Part shown: piece by piece, positions 34,300-43,931 of the stretch
Layout of the letters: each line of letters opens with the position of its first letter
Position numbering within the stretch: the stretch's first letter is position 1
NCBI GenBank assembly: GCA_030528325.1
Contig: JAUMZD010000001.1
Location: 71,370 to 135,369 of the forward strand
Direction of reading: 5' to 3'
Source of the DNA: Lautropia sp.
Lineage (GTDB): Bacteria > Pseudomonadota > Gammaproteobacteria > Burkholderiales > Burkholderiaceae_E
DNA: 64,000 nt
Program-made: the position numbers and the translations under genes
Notes under the pieces: model-generated
Seen by the model: only the letters and a program-made list of their open reading frames with translations
What the model was told of the DNA's origin: nothing
Database searches by the model: none

Positions 34300-34706
34300 T
34301 CGCCCCTGCACCATCGCCCCGCGAATTTGGGCGGCAGGCGTCGCGAAAGCGAAAATCGGCCCCGAACTGACCTCTCACCCCTTCTGCTGATCGTCGCGGA
34401 TGCCCTGATCCGTCGTCCCCACCCGGCCATTGCCGACAGGATGACGCAAAGCCGCCATGTCCGCGCCGATGACATGCCTGTCCCGGCCGCACCGCGCACC
34501 CGCCCATACCGTCTGGTCATCCGTCCGCCTCTGCCTGCCCTCCGTCTCATGCTGCGGCCCAGTCATCGACACACTGGCTGACATTTCGCGCAGCGAGCCC
34601 AGAATGCTGCACTTGGGGAATCCCCTTGCCGTCGTCCACACGACCTCGGCCCCTTGTCCAGTTCCGACCCGGCCACACGGCGGGTCCTGTCCGCCTCGAA
34701 GACGCC
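34300..34706. other. Non-coding region after yacG with a repeat copy
   Basis: Apart from the repeat at 34326-34363 nothing is recognised. Short frames on both strands have no ribosome site or family resemblance. In related genomes yacG is followed closely by the Nudix gene that here lies 8 kb away. Confidence 0.45.
34326..34363. repeat. Copy of the 4046-4214 repeat arm
   Basis: TTTGGGCGGCAGG, TCGCG and GCGAAAATCGGCCCC follow in the same order and spacing as the right arm of the element at 4046-4214 read on the minus strand (TTGGGCGGTAGG, TCGCG, GCCGAAAACCGGCCCC). Only one arm is present. Confidence 0.6.
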
Positions 34707-37700
34707 ATGCCTCAGACCCAGACATCATCGCCTGCACGAAGGATGCCATTCACTCCCCGGGTGCTGGCACAAGGTCTCTGTGCGGCCTGGATGCTGTTGA
34801 CGACCTCGGCCCATGGCATGCTGACCGAAGCGCGGTATGAAATCCATTCGGACGGCTCACCGGGCTGGGATGGCAACGATGGCCCCGGCATGGACAGCGG
34901 CCCGAACAACCGGATCGTGCGCACACACGACTATGTGGATTATCTGGTCTCGCTCAGCAGTGGCGATCAGGGCGCGAAGGCCCCCCGCATCGAATTGACC
35001 CTGCCGAAGCGTCAGCCTGGCCAGCAGCCCATCGCGGTCTGGAACGGGGTGCCCAACCAGTGCACGGGGGCTGGCAGCGCCGTGCTGGATGGCGGGCAAC
35101 GCCTCGTCTGTGTGTTGCCCGATTATCCGGCCTCCCGCTCCGATTCGGTCTATTTTCGGGCGAACATCCTCGGCAGCACACCGAACGGCACGCTGATGCC
35201 GGCGCCCGCCATCCGGATCAGCACCACCGCGGTTGCCAACTTTCCGCCGCAGGGCCATCCCCCGGCCGTCACCGTCAGTGCCGCCCCGTTCTACGATGTG
35301 GTGCTGCTGACCGAACACCCGCCTTCGGCCTACCAGCCCCTCGGTGGGCCAGCCAATCAGCCCAACATCTTCTTTCGCCCGATGGTGGGCGTGATGGCGC
35401 GTCATCCACACGGTCACGGCAGGAAGGGCATCGAACAGCTCGACCCCACCCAGCCGATCCACATCGACCTGGATCTCTCCAGTTTCGTGCCCTCAGTGGG
35501 GCTCGTGAACTGGGTTCCGCCTCACGGGAGGCAGCACAGTTTTGCCGATGGCTGCGGCAACAGCCGCCAGGGGCAACCGCATCCCAGGCTCTTCGGGCCC
35601 GGCATCAGCAATTACGGCAAGATTCTCGACCATGGCCCCAATGGCATCCCCGCCAACGCCACCGAACGTGAGCGCAACGCAAGCGTACTGAACGGTGGCG
35701 ACTGCCAGGTGCTGGCCAGCGACCGCAACCACATCTCACTGGCGCTGCACGGGGTGGACACCACACTGGCTCATACGCCCTCGAACTACCATCTGACAGG
35801 CAAGGTGCCGGCCAGTGACCAGTGGGTGGCCGCCAAGGTACTGGTGCTGTGGACCGACGTGAACGATTACCCCCTCAGACAGGAAGTTTTTCCCGAGCTG
35901 ATCGTGACCCGTTTTGAAGGGCGCTCGATCAGCCAGCAGCCCATCATCGGTGACCGCCCGGACAACAACCGGGTGAAGAACAGGGCTCTCGTGGATGCCG
36001 ACGGCACCTCATCCAAGATCTTCACCTACGACGGCACGCTGCCACGCCCCTACGGCACCACACCGGACGCACTGGCCAACACCGGACGAGTCGACTACAT
36101 GGCGCCGCAGCAGAGTGCCGGCGCCGCCATCCGTTACACCAATACGGGCGCCATCCCGCACCAGGGCATCATGCTGTGCGACATCCTCGACCGCACCGCC
36201 TTCGATCTGGCGCCGCATTTCAATGCCCGTGTCAACATCAGTGCGAAGAGCAAGCCGGATCCCGTGGCCACCCTGCAATATGGCGCCCACAGAACGGGTG
36301 CCCCCTATTTCAGCTCGACGGACAGTGCCCCCTCCCCTGACGGCCATGTCGGCACCGGGCAGTCTGCCTACGCCACCGCCAGTTGCAATGACACGAACAT
36401 CAGCTGGTTCGATACCCCGCAACAGGCCGAGGCGGCGGGCGGACTCGTCTACGTCAGGGCCAGTATCGACACCCTGCGAGGCGGCGAGAACGCGAACCTG
36501 ATGCTGCAGGGGCTTGTGCTGCGTGAAACCTGGGCCGCCACGATCCATGTCGAGACACCACGGCCTGGCATCCGCCGGGCCGGCGAGCCGATCACCGCCG
36601 GCACGATCATCCGCAACCGTGCCGACATCGGCACGACCAACGGCATCGATGTCAGCAAAGCGCAAAACCAGGATCATCTCGAAGTGGTCGGGATGAAAAC
36701 CGTCTCCCGCATCGAGAAGACCGTCACGAAACCGGCCAATGCGCTGACCTCGCCGGTGGCGGCCGGCACGACGGTCAGCTTCGAGCTTCGCCCCCGCTAC
36801 TCGACCACCTTCCCGCCGTCGCCCCGCACCGTGACGGTGACCGACATCCTGCCCCCCCGTGTCAGCTATGTGGTGGGCAGTGCCCGGATGGGCGCTCAGG
36901 TCGCAGACCCCTTGATCCAGCCCGACACGCCCGCCGCCGGCATGACCACGCTGACCTGGCGCTACGAGAACCTGCTGCCCCATGCCGGCCACAACATCGA
37001 CCCGGAAGCCGCGCTGCCACCGATCACCTATGACGCACGACTGAGCCTGTCGCTGAAGGACGGCAACGTCGTTCGCAACAACGTGCGCATCAGTGGCGGC
37101 CCCAGCGACTACGAGCGGGACTGCAGCTTCAACCTGAAGCAGCAGTCCCACGGCACCTGCGTGAAAGCCGCTTCGGTTCAGATAAGCGTGCAGTCGCCTC
37201 CGGGCTTCCAGCTGGAAAAAACCGCCGAGCCCCCGGAAATCCAGCCGGGTGATCCGTTCTCCTACACCCTGAGTTTCGTGTCGATGGGAAAGGAGGTCAG
37301 GGCACCTGACATTGCCGACATCATCGACATCCTGCCCTTCCTCGGAGACGGCAGCGGCGCGCCCGACAGACATCGCTCGGCACGCGAGCCAGGCTCCGTC
37401 TTCACCCCCGGCGGTTACTGGCTGGCCTCGGTCGAGCCGCCCGCCATCGACCCACAGGCCCGGATTTACTACACGAAGCGCCCACACGCCGAGATCAACA
37501 ATGATCCTGGGCACCCGTCCAACCGGATCCCGGATGGTGAGACCCGGTGGTGCCTCGCATCGGCATTCGGGACAGCCGGTTGCCCGGCCCACATCGGAGA
37601 GACGACGGCCATCCGCACCAGCCCTGCCATCGACGTGCTCCCGGCCAACACCCCCTATTCGGTAAAGCTCAGCCTGCTGACGCATACGGTGCTGGCGCAG

Positions 37701-40601
37701 CCCGGCAACATCTTTGCCAACCGGGCCGGGGCCGGGCCTGCCGATGCGGGCAGCTCGCTGCTGTATGTGGAATCCCAATCGAATCTGCAGGTACGCATCC
37801 TGAAAGGGGCGGCTTCGAGCCTCAGCGGACGCACCTTCGTCGACTTCAACCAGAACGGCCAGTGGGATGCAGAAGACCAGCCACTGCCCGGCCAGTGCAT
37901 CGTGCTCAGGGGCTCCCGTCATCAGGCAGATGACGTGCTGGCCTCGGTACGTGCCGATGCCGACGGCCATTTCAGTTTCAGTCCCGGACAGAAAAACCGC
38001 ATCCACGCCACGGCCGATTGCAGCGGCACCCCACTGCCCTCCTTCGGTGGCCTGCTGGCCGGGGAGTATTCGCTGGCCCGTGCAGCCCTGACGCCAGGTC
38101 ATCTGGCAGGCGCCAGTTTCGCCGGCTCGGCCGGTGGCACGGCACGGGACGGCTCGATCACGGCCATCACACTGGCATCGGGCGTGCAGGCAACCGACTA
38201 CCGGCTGACGGAACTGCCATCCATCCCCACACTGACCCTGACCAGTACGCTCACGAATGATCACGGTGGCACCGCCACCACGGCCGACCTCCTGCTCCGT
38301 GCCACCGCCGGGGGCACGGAGCAGCCCATCGCCCAGGGCACGAGCGGCACGCCCGCCGTCACCCGCGTGGCCATGCCCGTCGGCCCGATCCAGCTCGGCG
38401 CCCCCGGCCTGCCCGGCTACCGTGCCGGCACCTGGCAGTGCACGGTCAACGGCCAGCCCGTGGCCGCTGTGCCGGGTACGGGTGCAACCCGTGGTGCTGG
38501 CACTGCTGCCCCAGGCACCACCGGTGCCACCCCAGCCCCGCACGTGCTCACACTTCGCCACGGTGACAAGGCCGTCTGCTCGATCCACTACGACGACGAG
38601 CCCGCCCGCCTGACACTGACCAGCACCGTCACGAACTCGAACGGCCGAACCGCCACACCGCAGGATTTCGTGCTGCACGCCAGCGGACCAGCCACACTGA
38701 AAGGAGTGACGGGCGAAGCGGCCATCACCGGTGCCGAGGTGCCGCCGGGCACCTACACACTCCGGGAAGATGAGCTGCCAAATTATGTGGCGGGTGCCTG
38801 GCGCTGTGATGCCGGCACACTCGATGGCAACCGGCTGACGCTGACCAATGGCGAACATGCCACCTGCAGCATCAACAACACCGACCAGCCCGTGAGCCTG
38901 ACGCTCGTGCTCGACGTGCTCAACGAGCACGGTGGCACGGCCACCCGGCAGGACACCGCCGTATCGGCCCAGGGCCCGGATTCGATCAACGGCATTTCCG
39001 GCACGAAACCCGTGACCGTGGCACCGGTTCGCCCGGGTGTCTATCAGCTGGCCGAGCCACAACTGCCCGGTTATCGCACCGGCAAATGGATCTGTTCGGC
39101 CGGAACCCTCACGGGCAACACGCTGACACTGGGCGAACATCAGAACGTCACCTGCCGCATCGTGCTGAAGGATCTCCCGGCCGAACTGAAGGTGACGAAA
39201 ACCGTCGTTGGCAGCGTGAAGCCGATCCCCAACTCCGACACGGACTATCAGCTCCAGTACCGCATCAGCGTGCAGCATCAGTCCGGTGCAGCGGGTCTGT
39301 ACTCGCTGATCGACATGCCCGCCTTCGATCCGGACGTGAAGATCCTGGGCACGCAGATCCTGAAAAACGCACGTCTGCTGTCTCACCAACCGGCCGACGA
39401 TGGCAGCTGGGTGCTGGCCAGCGAGGCGCGGCTGCCCATCGGCGCCGAGGATGTCTACCTGATGGACTTCCGCATTCGCGTGCCCTATGGCAGCAACACG
39501 GCCAACAATCGCTGCACCAGCGGCGCGGCCGCCCAGGGCAAGGGTCTGTTCAACCAGCTCTCGTTGCGCAACCTGTCGGCCGAGACCACCGAAGCCGCCC
39601 CGATCACGAGCCAGGCCTGCATCGACACCCCGGTGCCGATCAGCACGGCCAGCCTGTCCATCGAGAAAACCAGCACCAGCCGATCGGCCGAAGTGGGCGA
39701 TCTGATCCACTATCGGCTGCGCATCCGCAACCACGGCACCGGTGCGGCCATCTCGCCGGTGGTCGTCGATCGGCTGCCCGCCGGCTTTCGCCTCGAAGCG
39801 GGTACGGTGCGTGTGCAGAACGCCCGTGTGAGCTGGATTCGTCAGAACGGCATGCGAGAACTGCACATCAAGCTCGATCGCATCGAGGCGCCCGGCACAC
39901 AGGGCGGCGGCAATGGACTGACACCCGCTCATCAGGCCGACAACGGTGATGTCATCATCACTTACCGGGTTCGCCTGGGCGTGGGCGCTCAGGAAGGCGA
40001 TGGCACGAATCGCGTGCATGTCGAGTGCCTGACCCCCAATGGCGGCGGAACCGCCAAATGCTCGAACGAGTCGCGCTGGAAAGTGCAGGTTCGCGCCGGC
40101 ATCTTCAGCGAAGAAGCCTGTGTGGCCGGTCAGGTCTTCGTGGACTGCAATGGCAACGCATTGAAAGACGCCGAGGAGCTGGGCATCCCGGGCGTGCGTC
40201 TCTACCTGCAGAACGGCACCTGGTTCGTGACGGATGCGCACGGCAAGTACAGCCACTGCGGTCTGCGCCCACGCACCCATGTGCTGAAGATCGACGGCCG
40301 CACCCTGCCCCGCAGGAGCCGGCTCGTGACCAGCAGCGCCCAGAGCGCAGGCGATGCCCAGAGCCTGTTCATCGACGCGAAGAAAGGCATGCTGCACCGG
40401 GCCGACTTCATCGAGGGCAGCTGCTCGAACACCGTGATCGAGCAGGTCAAGGCCCGTCAGGCCCAGGGTGAGAACACCAGCGTGCAGACGGAAACCGGCC
40501 AGCCCGCCCTCTCCTTCGAGAGCAAGCGCGGCGTGCCGGCACGGCCGCTGCATCAGGGCACGGATGCGGCCAGGCAACCGATCGGTCGCACCCGGTACTG
40601 A
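34707..40601 (+). CDS. Very large secreted repeat protein (DUF11/SdrD-B/prealbumin-like domains)
   Basis: This 1964-residue predicted secreted protein has a signal peptide ending near TTSAHG. A unique N-terminal region of about 600 residues comes first. DUF11-like isopeptide-fold modules start near residues 669 (EKTVTKPANALTSPVAAGTTVSFEL), 832 and 1648. SdrD-B-like modules are near 1039 (LSGRTFVDFNQNGQWD) and 1806 (VAGQVFVDCNGNALKD). Three tandem prealbumin-like repeats start near 1173, 1298 and 1395 (for example LTLTSTVTNSNGRTATPQDF). There is no LPXTG or membrane anchor. It may be a surface or matrix adhesin. The start at 34707 is uncertain; ATG 34743 is an alternative. Confidence 0.8.
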   Translation: MPQTQTSSPARRMPFTPRVLAQGLCAAWMLLTTSAHGMLTEARYEIHSDGSPGWDGNDGPGMDSGPNNRIVRTHDYVDYLVSLSSGDQGAKAPRIELTLPKRQPGQQPIAVWNGVPNQCTGAGSAVLDGGQRLVCVLPDYPASRSDSVYFRANILGSTPNGTLMPAPAIRISTTAVANFPPQGHPPAVTVSAAPFYDVVLLTEHPPSAYQPLGGPANQPNIFFRPMVGVMARHPHGHGRKGIEQLDPTQPIHIDLDLSSFVPSVGLVNWVPPHGRQHSFADGCGNSRQGQPHPRLFGPGISNYGKILDHGPNGIPANATERERNASVLNGGDCQVLASDRNHISLALHGVDTTLAHTPSNYHLTGKVPASDQWVAAKVLVLWTDVNDYPLRQEVFPELIVTRFEGRSISQQPIIGDRPDNNRVKNRALVDADGTSSKIFTYDGTLPRPYGTTPDALANTGRVDYMAPQQSAGAAIRYTNTGAIPHQGIMLCDILDRTAFDLAPHFNARVNISAKSKPDPVATLQYGAHRTGAPYFSSTDSAPSPDGHVGTGQSAYATASCNDTNISWFDTPQQAEAAGGLVYVRASIDTLRGGENANLMLQGLVLRETWAATIHVETPRPGIRRAGEPITAGTIIRNRADIGTTNGIDVSKAQNQDHLEVVGMKTVSRIEKTVTKPANALTSPVAAGTTVSFELRPRYSTTFPPSPRTVTVTDILPPRVSYVVGSARMGAQVADPLIQPDTPAAGMTTLTWRYENLLPHAGHNIDPEAALPPITYDARLSLSLKDGNVVRNNVRISGGPSDYERDCSFNLKQQSHGTCVKAASVQISVQSPPGFQLEKTAEPPEIQPGDPFSYTLSFVSMGKEVRAPDIADIIDILPFLGDGSGAPDRHRSAREPGSVFTPGGYWLASVEPPAIDPQARIYYTKRPHAEINNDPGHPSNRIPDGETRWCLASAFGTAGCPAHIGETTAIRTSPAIDVLPANTPYSVKLSLLTHTVLAQPGNIFANRAGAGPADAGSSLLYVESQSNLQVRILKGAASSLSGRTFVDFNQNGQWDAEDQPLPGQCIVLRGSRHQADDVLASVRADADGHFSFSPGQKNRIHATADCSGTPLPSFGGLLAGEYSLARAALTPGHLAGASFAGSAGGTARDGSITAITLASGVQATDYRLTELPSIPTLTLTSTLTNDHGGTATTADLLLRATAGGTEQPIAQGTSGTPAVTRVAMPVGPIQLGAPGLPGYRAGTWQCTVNGQPVAAVPGTGATRGAGTAAPGTTGATPAPHVLTLRHGDKAVCSIHYDDEPARLTLTSTVTNSNGRTATPQDFVLHASGPATLKGVTGEAAITGAEVPPGTYTLREDELPNYVAGAWRCDAGTLDGNRLTLTNGEHATCSINNTDQPVSLTLVLDVLNEHGGTATRQDTAVSAQGPDSINGISGTKPVTVAPVRPGVYQLAEPQLPGYRTGKWICSAGTLTGNTLTLGEHQNVTCRIVLKDLPAELKVTKTVVGSVKPIPNSDTDYQLQYRISVQHQSGAAGLYSLIDMPAFDPDVKILGTQILKNARLLSHQPADDGSWVLASEARLPIGAEDVYLMDFRIRVPYGSNTANNRCTSGAAAQGKGLFNQLSLRNLSAETTEAAPITSQACIDTPVPISTASLSIEKTSTSRSAEVGDLIHYRLRIRNHGTGAAISPVVVDRLPAGFRLEAGTVRVQNARVSWIRQNGMRELHIKLDRIEAPGTQGGGNGLTPAHQADNGDVIITYRVRLGVGAQEGDGTNRVHVECLTPNGGGTAKCSNESRWKVQVRAGIFSEEACVAGQVFVDCNGNALKDAEELGIPGVRLYLQNGTWFVTDAHGKYSHCGLRPRTHVLKIDGRTLPRRSRLVTSSAQSAGDAQSLFIDAKKGMLHRADFIEGSCSNTVIEQVKARQAQGENTSVQTETGQPALSFESKRGVPARPLHQGTDAARQPIGRTRY

Positions 40602-40781
40602 AGCGCGGGCCGGGGGCAGGGAGGGCTGCCGGCTTGAAAGCGCGTATCGTGTCGGCAATCTCCGAAAGGCTCGGTTCGCGTGGAGGCAGATAACTGAAAT
40701 CACCGGAAGCCGTCTCCGGCACGCCCCCGTAGACCAGACCGCCAGTCCACCAAACCGCCAGTCCGCCAGAAGCTCGACCGC

Positions 40782-42350
40782 CTATGCCAGAACCTCCAGC
40801 GTGTCGAGACCTTCACGCAGTGCACGCTTCAGCACCTTGCCATAACTGCTCTTCGGCAGCTCTGTGCACAGCCGGTACTGCTTCGGCGCCTTGAAGGCGG
40901 CCAGATGGCTCCTGCACCATTCATCCAGCACCGCGGCGGACAGTGCCCGATCCGCTTCAGGAACCACGACGGCCAGCACCTCCTCGCCCCAGGCCGTGCT
41001 GCGCACACCGATGACCGCTGCCTCCTGCACGTCCGGGTGGCTGACCAGCACCTCTTCGACCTCTTTCGAATAGACGTTGTTGCCACCGGAAATGATCACG
41101 TCCTTCAGGCGGTCGGTGAGCGTCAGGAAACCGTCCTCATCCAGCACGCCGACGTCGCCGGTCCTCAACCAGCCATCACGCAGGGCCTGTGCGCTCGCTT
41201 CCGGATTGCGCCAGTAGCCCCGCATCACCACCGGACCTCGAACCCGCACCTCGCCGACATGGTTGGGCGGCAGAAGCTGGCCCGCCTCATCCGCGATGCA
41301 GACATCGACACAGGCATGCGCCACCCCGACCGAAGCACGGCGGCGTGCCGCATGCTGATGGGCGATATCGGCGATGATGGCCTGAGGCAGTACGGTGATC
41401 GTCATCGGGCACTCGCCCTGACCGTAGATCTGGACGAAGCAGTTGCCCAGCACCGACACGGCTCGATCCAGATCCGGCAGGTACATCGGCCCACCACCAT
41501 AGACGATCGTCCGGAAACCCTCACCGCGCTGTCCTGTCTCGATGGCGGCCCTCACCAGCCGGTTCACCATCGTCGGCGCGACATACAGGGACACCGAACC
41601 GTGCCATTTGGCCAGCTGATGGATCTCGTCGGCCAGGAAGCTCCGGGAGGGCGGCACGATGTGCTGAGCCGCATGCCTCACGAAAATGAAGTTGTACAGG
41701 CCAGCGCCATGCGACATCGGTGCGGCATACAGGATCGCATCGCGTGGGCTGACGGTCTGGATTTCTGCGCCATAGCAGAGCGACATGGCCACCAGATTGC
41801 CATGAGACAGCATCACGCCCTTGGGCCAACCGGTCGTGCCCGAGGTATAGAACAGCCACGCCAGCGCTTCGGGCGGCAGCCTCACCGGTGGCTGATATTC
41901 GACCCGTGCGCAGACATCGCCCGTGCAGGCTGCGTTGACGATACCCTGATACACCTCGCCATCCACCGCCAGGCAGGCCGTGCTCTGCCCCTCGACATGA
42001 TCGAGCACGGCATCCAGCGCCTCATCCGTGTCGGCCACCAGCAGCGCCGCCTCGGCATCATCGACGATCCAGCCGGCCTCGCGGGGATGCAGGCGGTAGT
42101 TGATCGGCACGCAGACGGCCCCGATCCACCACGCCGCATAGGCCACTTCGAGATACTCGCACCGGTTGGCCATGAAGATCACCACCCGGTCCCCTTTGGC
42201 CACCCCCTGCTCATGCTGCATCCACCCGGCCAGCGCCGCCACCCGGGCGGCAAACTCGGCGTAGCTGGCATGCAGCTGCTCGCCCAGCCGCAGTGCCGGC
42301 AATTCAGGGTGAAGTCGGGCCGACTGATGAAGCCAGTTCGCGATGTTCAT
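40782..42350 (-). CDS. Acyl-CoA synthetase (AMP-forming, class I adenylating)
   Basis: This 522-residue enzyme activates a carboxylic acid, probably a fatty or aromatic acid, to its CoA thioester through an acyl-AMP. The phosphate-binding motif YTSGTTGWPKGVMLSHGN, YGQGECPMT, the adenylate-binding RTGDVGVLDEDGF, the hinge LTDRLKDVIISGGNNVYSKEVEE, and the catalytic lysine in LPKSSYGKVLKRALR are all visible. The start at 42350 follows a strong AGGAGG. It lies alone between a surface-protein gene and palindromic repeats; chain-length preference cannot be judged. Confidence 0.88.
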   Translation of the reverse strand: MNIANWLHQSARLHPELPALRLGEQLHASYAEFAARVAALAGWMQHEQGVAKGDRVVIFMANRCEYLEVAYAAWWIGAVCVPINYRLHPREAGWIVDDAEAALLVADTDEALDAVLDHVEGQSTACLAVDGEVYQGIVNAACTGDVCARVEYQPPVRLPPEALAWLFYTSGTTGWPKGVMLSHGNLVAMSLCYGAEIQTVSPRDAILYAAPMSHGAGLYNFIFVRHAAQHIVPPSRSFLADEIHQLAKWHGSVSLYVAPTMVNRLVRAAIETGQRGEGFRTIVYGGGPMYLPDLDRAVSVLGNCFVQIYGQGECPMTITVLPQAIIADIAHQHAARRRASVGVAHACVDVCIADEAGQLLPPNHVGEVRVRGPVVMRGYWRNPEASAQALRDGWLRTGDVGVLDEDGFLTLTDRLKDVIISGGNNVYSKEVEEVLVSHPDVQEAAVIGVRSTAWGEEVLAVVVPEADRALSAAVLDEWCRSHLAAFKAPKQYRLCTELPKSSYGKVLKRALREGLDTLEVLA

Positions 42351-42380
42351 GCTCGTTCTCCTCCTCTGCCATGCCGGTTC

Positions 42381-42450
42381 AGAACGTGTCATGCGCTGCT
42401 ACGCCCAGGAGGGGCTTTCGCAGGAACGAATCAGTGCATGACACGCTTCA
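42381..42450. repeat. Palindromic repeat, second family, imperfect copy
   Basis: GAACGTGTCATGC and GCATGACACGCTTC form the arms around a core CGCCCAGGAGGGGCTTTCGC then GGAACGAATCAG. It shares core and arms with the element at 42563-42626, about 110 bases away in the same orientation. Confidence 0.7.
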
Positions 42451-42562
42451 TGCCGGCCTCACCCCGACAGTTTGTCACAGAACGTGGCACACGACCCGTT
42501 ACACGAGGTTTTTTGCCGTAGCCCCTCATGGTTATCCCGCATGAGGACAGGATCATCGCCCT
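42451..42562. other. Spacer between two palindromic repeats
   Basis: This AT-richer spacer has GAGGTTTTTTGCC and a small CCTCATG/CATGAGG stem. No gene is supported. With its flanking repeats it fills the 303-base gap between the acyl-CoA synthetase and mutT. Confidence 0.4.
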
Positions 42563-42626
42563 TAGAGCGTGTTATGCACGCCCAGAGGGGCTTTCGCGGG
42601 GACGAATCAGTGCATAACACGCTCTA
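42563..42626. repeat. Palindromic repeat, second family, perfect copy
   Basis: TAGAGCGTGTTATGCAC (42563-42579) and GTGCATAACACGCTCTA (42610-42626) are a perfect 17-bp inverted repeat around a 30-base core with CCCAGAGGGGCTTTCGCG. Related copies lie at 42381 and 14934. The size and intergenic position resemble REP-type elements moved by RAYT transposases, but no such transposase is in the window. Confidence 0.8.
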
Positions 42627-42653
42627 GGCCATCGTTCACCTCGCCATCCTCAC

Positions 42654-43859
42654 TCACCAGGCCCCCCGCTGCATCGCCACCCCCTGGGCACCGACCCTGC
42701 GGGCCGTGTCGAGATCGGCTGGCCTCAGACCGCCCAGGGCATAGACCGGCACCGGGGTGCTGGCCATGATGGCCGCAAAGCCATCCCAGCCACAGCCTGC
42801 CGCTTCCGGATGGCTCGGGGTCGGCTGCACCGGGCCGCAGACGGCGAAATCCACTTCCACGGCACCGGCCCGTTGCAGATCATCGGCCGTGTGACAGGAA
42901 GCGCCCACCATCCGGTAACGCACCCGCCAGCCCGGCAGCACTTCCACCCCGGCTTCGGCCGCCAGGGCAGGGTGGGCCACCGCCAGATCGCTGGCGTCCT
43001 GCTGTCCGGCCCCCGCCTGCTCGGCAGCCAGCGAGGAAGGAGGCCAGACGGTCTGCTTCGCCTGGGCCTCGGCCACGGCCCGCAGGTCATCAGCCGTCAG
43101 GTGGATTCCCCCACCGGTTTCATCCGAGGCACGCTGGGCATGATGATGCGCATGCCGGCTGCTGACCAGCACCCGCACACCGGTGCCGCGCACCTGATCG
43201 ATCACGGCCTCGAAGAGCCAGGAAAATGCAGCCTCGTCCATGTCCGGCTCGCGCAACAGTAACAGAGGCGACGCACTGGCAGGCTTGGCGTCTGCCCCCT
43301 GGTCAGCCTCGGCCGGATTGTCGATCGTTTGCGCCGAGTTCCGTCCGTGATCCGGCAACCGTGAGGCCAGACCGGCGTCTTTCCACGGCTTGAGCCAGGC
43401 CGCCAGACGGGCGAGCCAGGCATCCCGTCCCAGCTCGGTAGCGTTCGAGATCGCATACGTCTCCGGCAGGCCCAGCCACCGGATCGGTGCCAGCGAGGCC
43501 GGCAGCAACGGCCCGACCCCCACGGCATGGGCCGGCTGCCAGGCCAGCGCCTGACCTTCGGCCGAATGCGGCTCTCCCGACCAGTCGATGATGCGGCGGA
43601 AATGCAGACGGACATGGGCATGACCATAGACATGCTCCCGCACGACCCAGGGCCAGGAATGGTGTACCTGGATGCCGATTTCCTCCTTCAGCTCACGCGC
43701 CACCGCCGTGGCGGCATCTTCACCGGCCTCGAACTTCCCGCCCGGAAACTCCCACCAGCCGTGATAGCTCTTGCCGGACAGGCGCTGTCCCAGCAGCACC
43801 TGCCCATCCGGGCGCAGCACCACGCCCACCGCCACATCCACCAGTGTCTTGTCTGTCAT
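42654..43859 (-). CDS. mutT: Nudix hydrolase (MutT) fused to a ThiE-like domain
   Basis: This 401-residue fusion begins with a MutT domain, which clears 8-oxo-dGTP. The Nudix box GKFEAGEDAATAVARELKEEIG is complete at about 41-62. The C-terminal half (about 200-401) resembles thiamine-phosphate synthase: LVSSRHAHHH, GIHLTADDLRAV, VGASCHTADDLQRAGAVEVDFAVCGPV, VPVYALGGLRPADLDTARRVGAQGVAMQRG. Such fusions are known in betaproteobacteria and gammaproteobacteria; the second domain's activity is unclear. A Gln/Ala-rich stretch interrupts it near the middle. It is followed on this strand by nothing within 300 bases. Confidence 0.88.
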   Translation of the reverse strand: MTDKTLVDVAVGVVLRPDGQVLLGQRLSGKSYHGWWEFPGGKFEAGEDAATAVARELKEEIGIQVHHSWPWVVREHVYGHAHVRLHFRRIIDWSGEPHSAEGQALAWQPAHAVGVGPLLPASLAPIRWLGLPETYAISNATELGRDAWLARLAAWLKPWKDAGLASRLPDHGRNSAQTIDNPAEADQGADAKPASASPLLLLREPDMDEAAFSWLFEAVIDQVRGTGVRVLVSSRHAHHHAQRASDETGGGIHLTADDLRAVAEAQAKQTVWPPSSLAAEQAGAGQQDASDLAVAHPALAAEAGVEVLPGWRVRYRMVGASCHTADDLQRAGAVEVDFAVCGPVQPTPSHPEAAGCGWDGFAAIMASTPVPVYALGGLRPADLDTARRVGAQGVAMQRGAW

Positions 43860-43931
43860 CTGTGTCTCTGTTCAAAAACCGGCGCCCGGCAGAGTCGCAC
43901 GCCCCGGGGCCTCAGACACCGGGCGCACGGC

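Noticed and set aside
36009-40703. Open frame of 1564 codons on the minus strand opposite the large secreted protein
   Set aside because: It is antisense to a protein with a signal peptide and recognisable repeated domains. Its translation is low-complexity Arg/Gly/Ala-rich and resembles no family; it is a GC-rich shadow frame.
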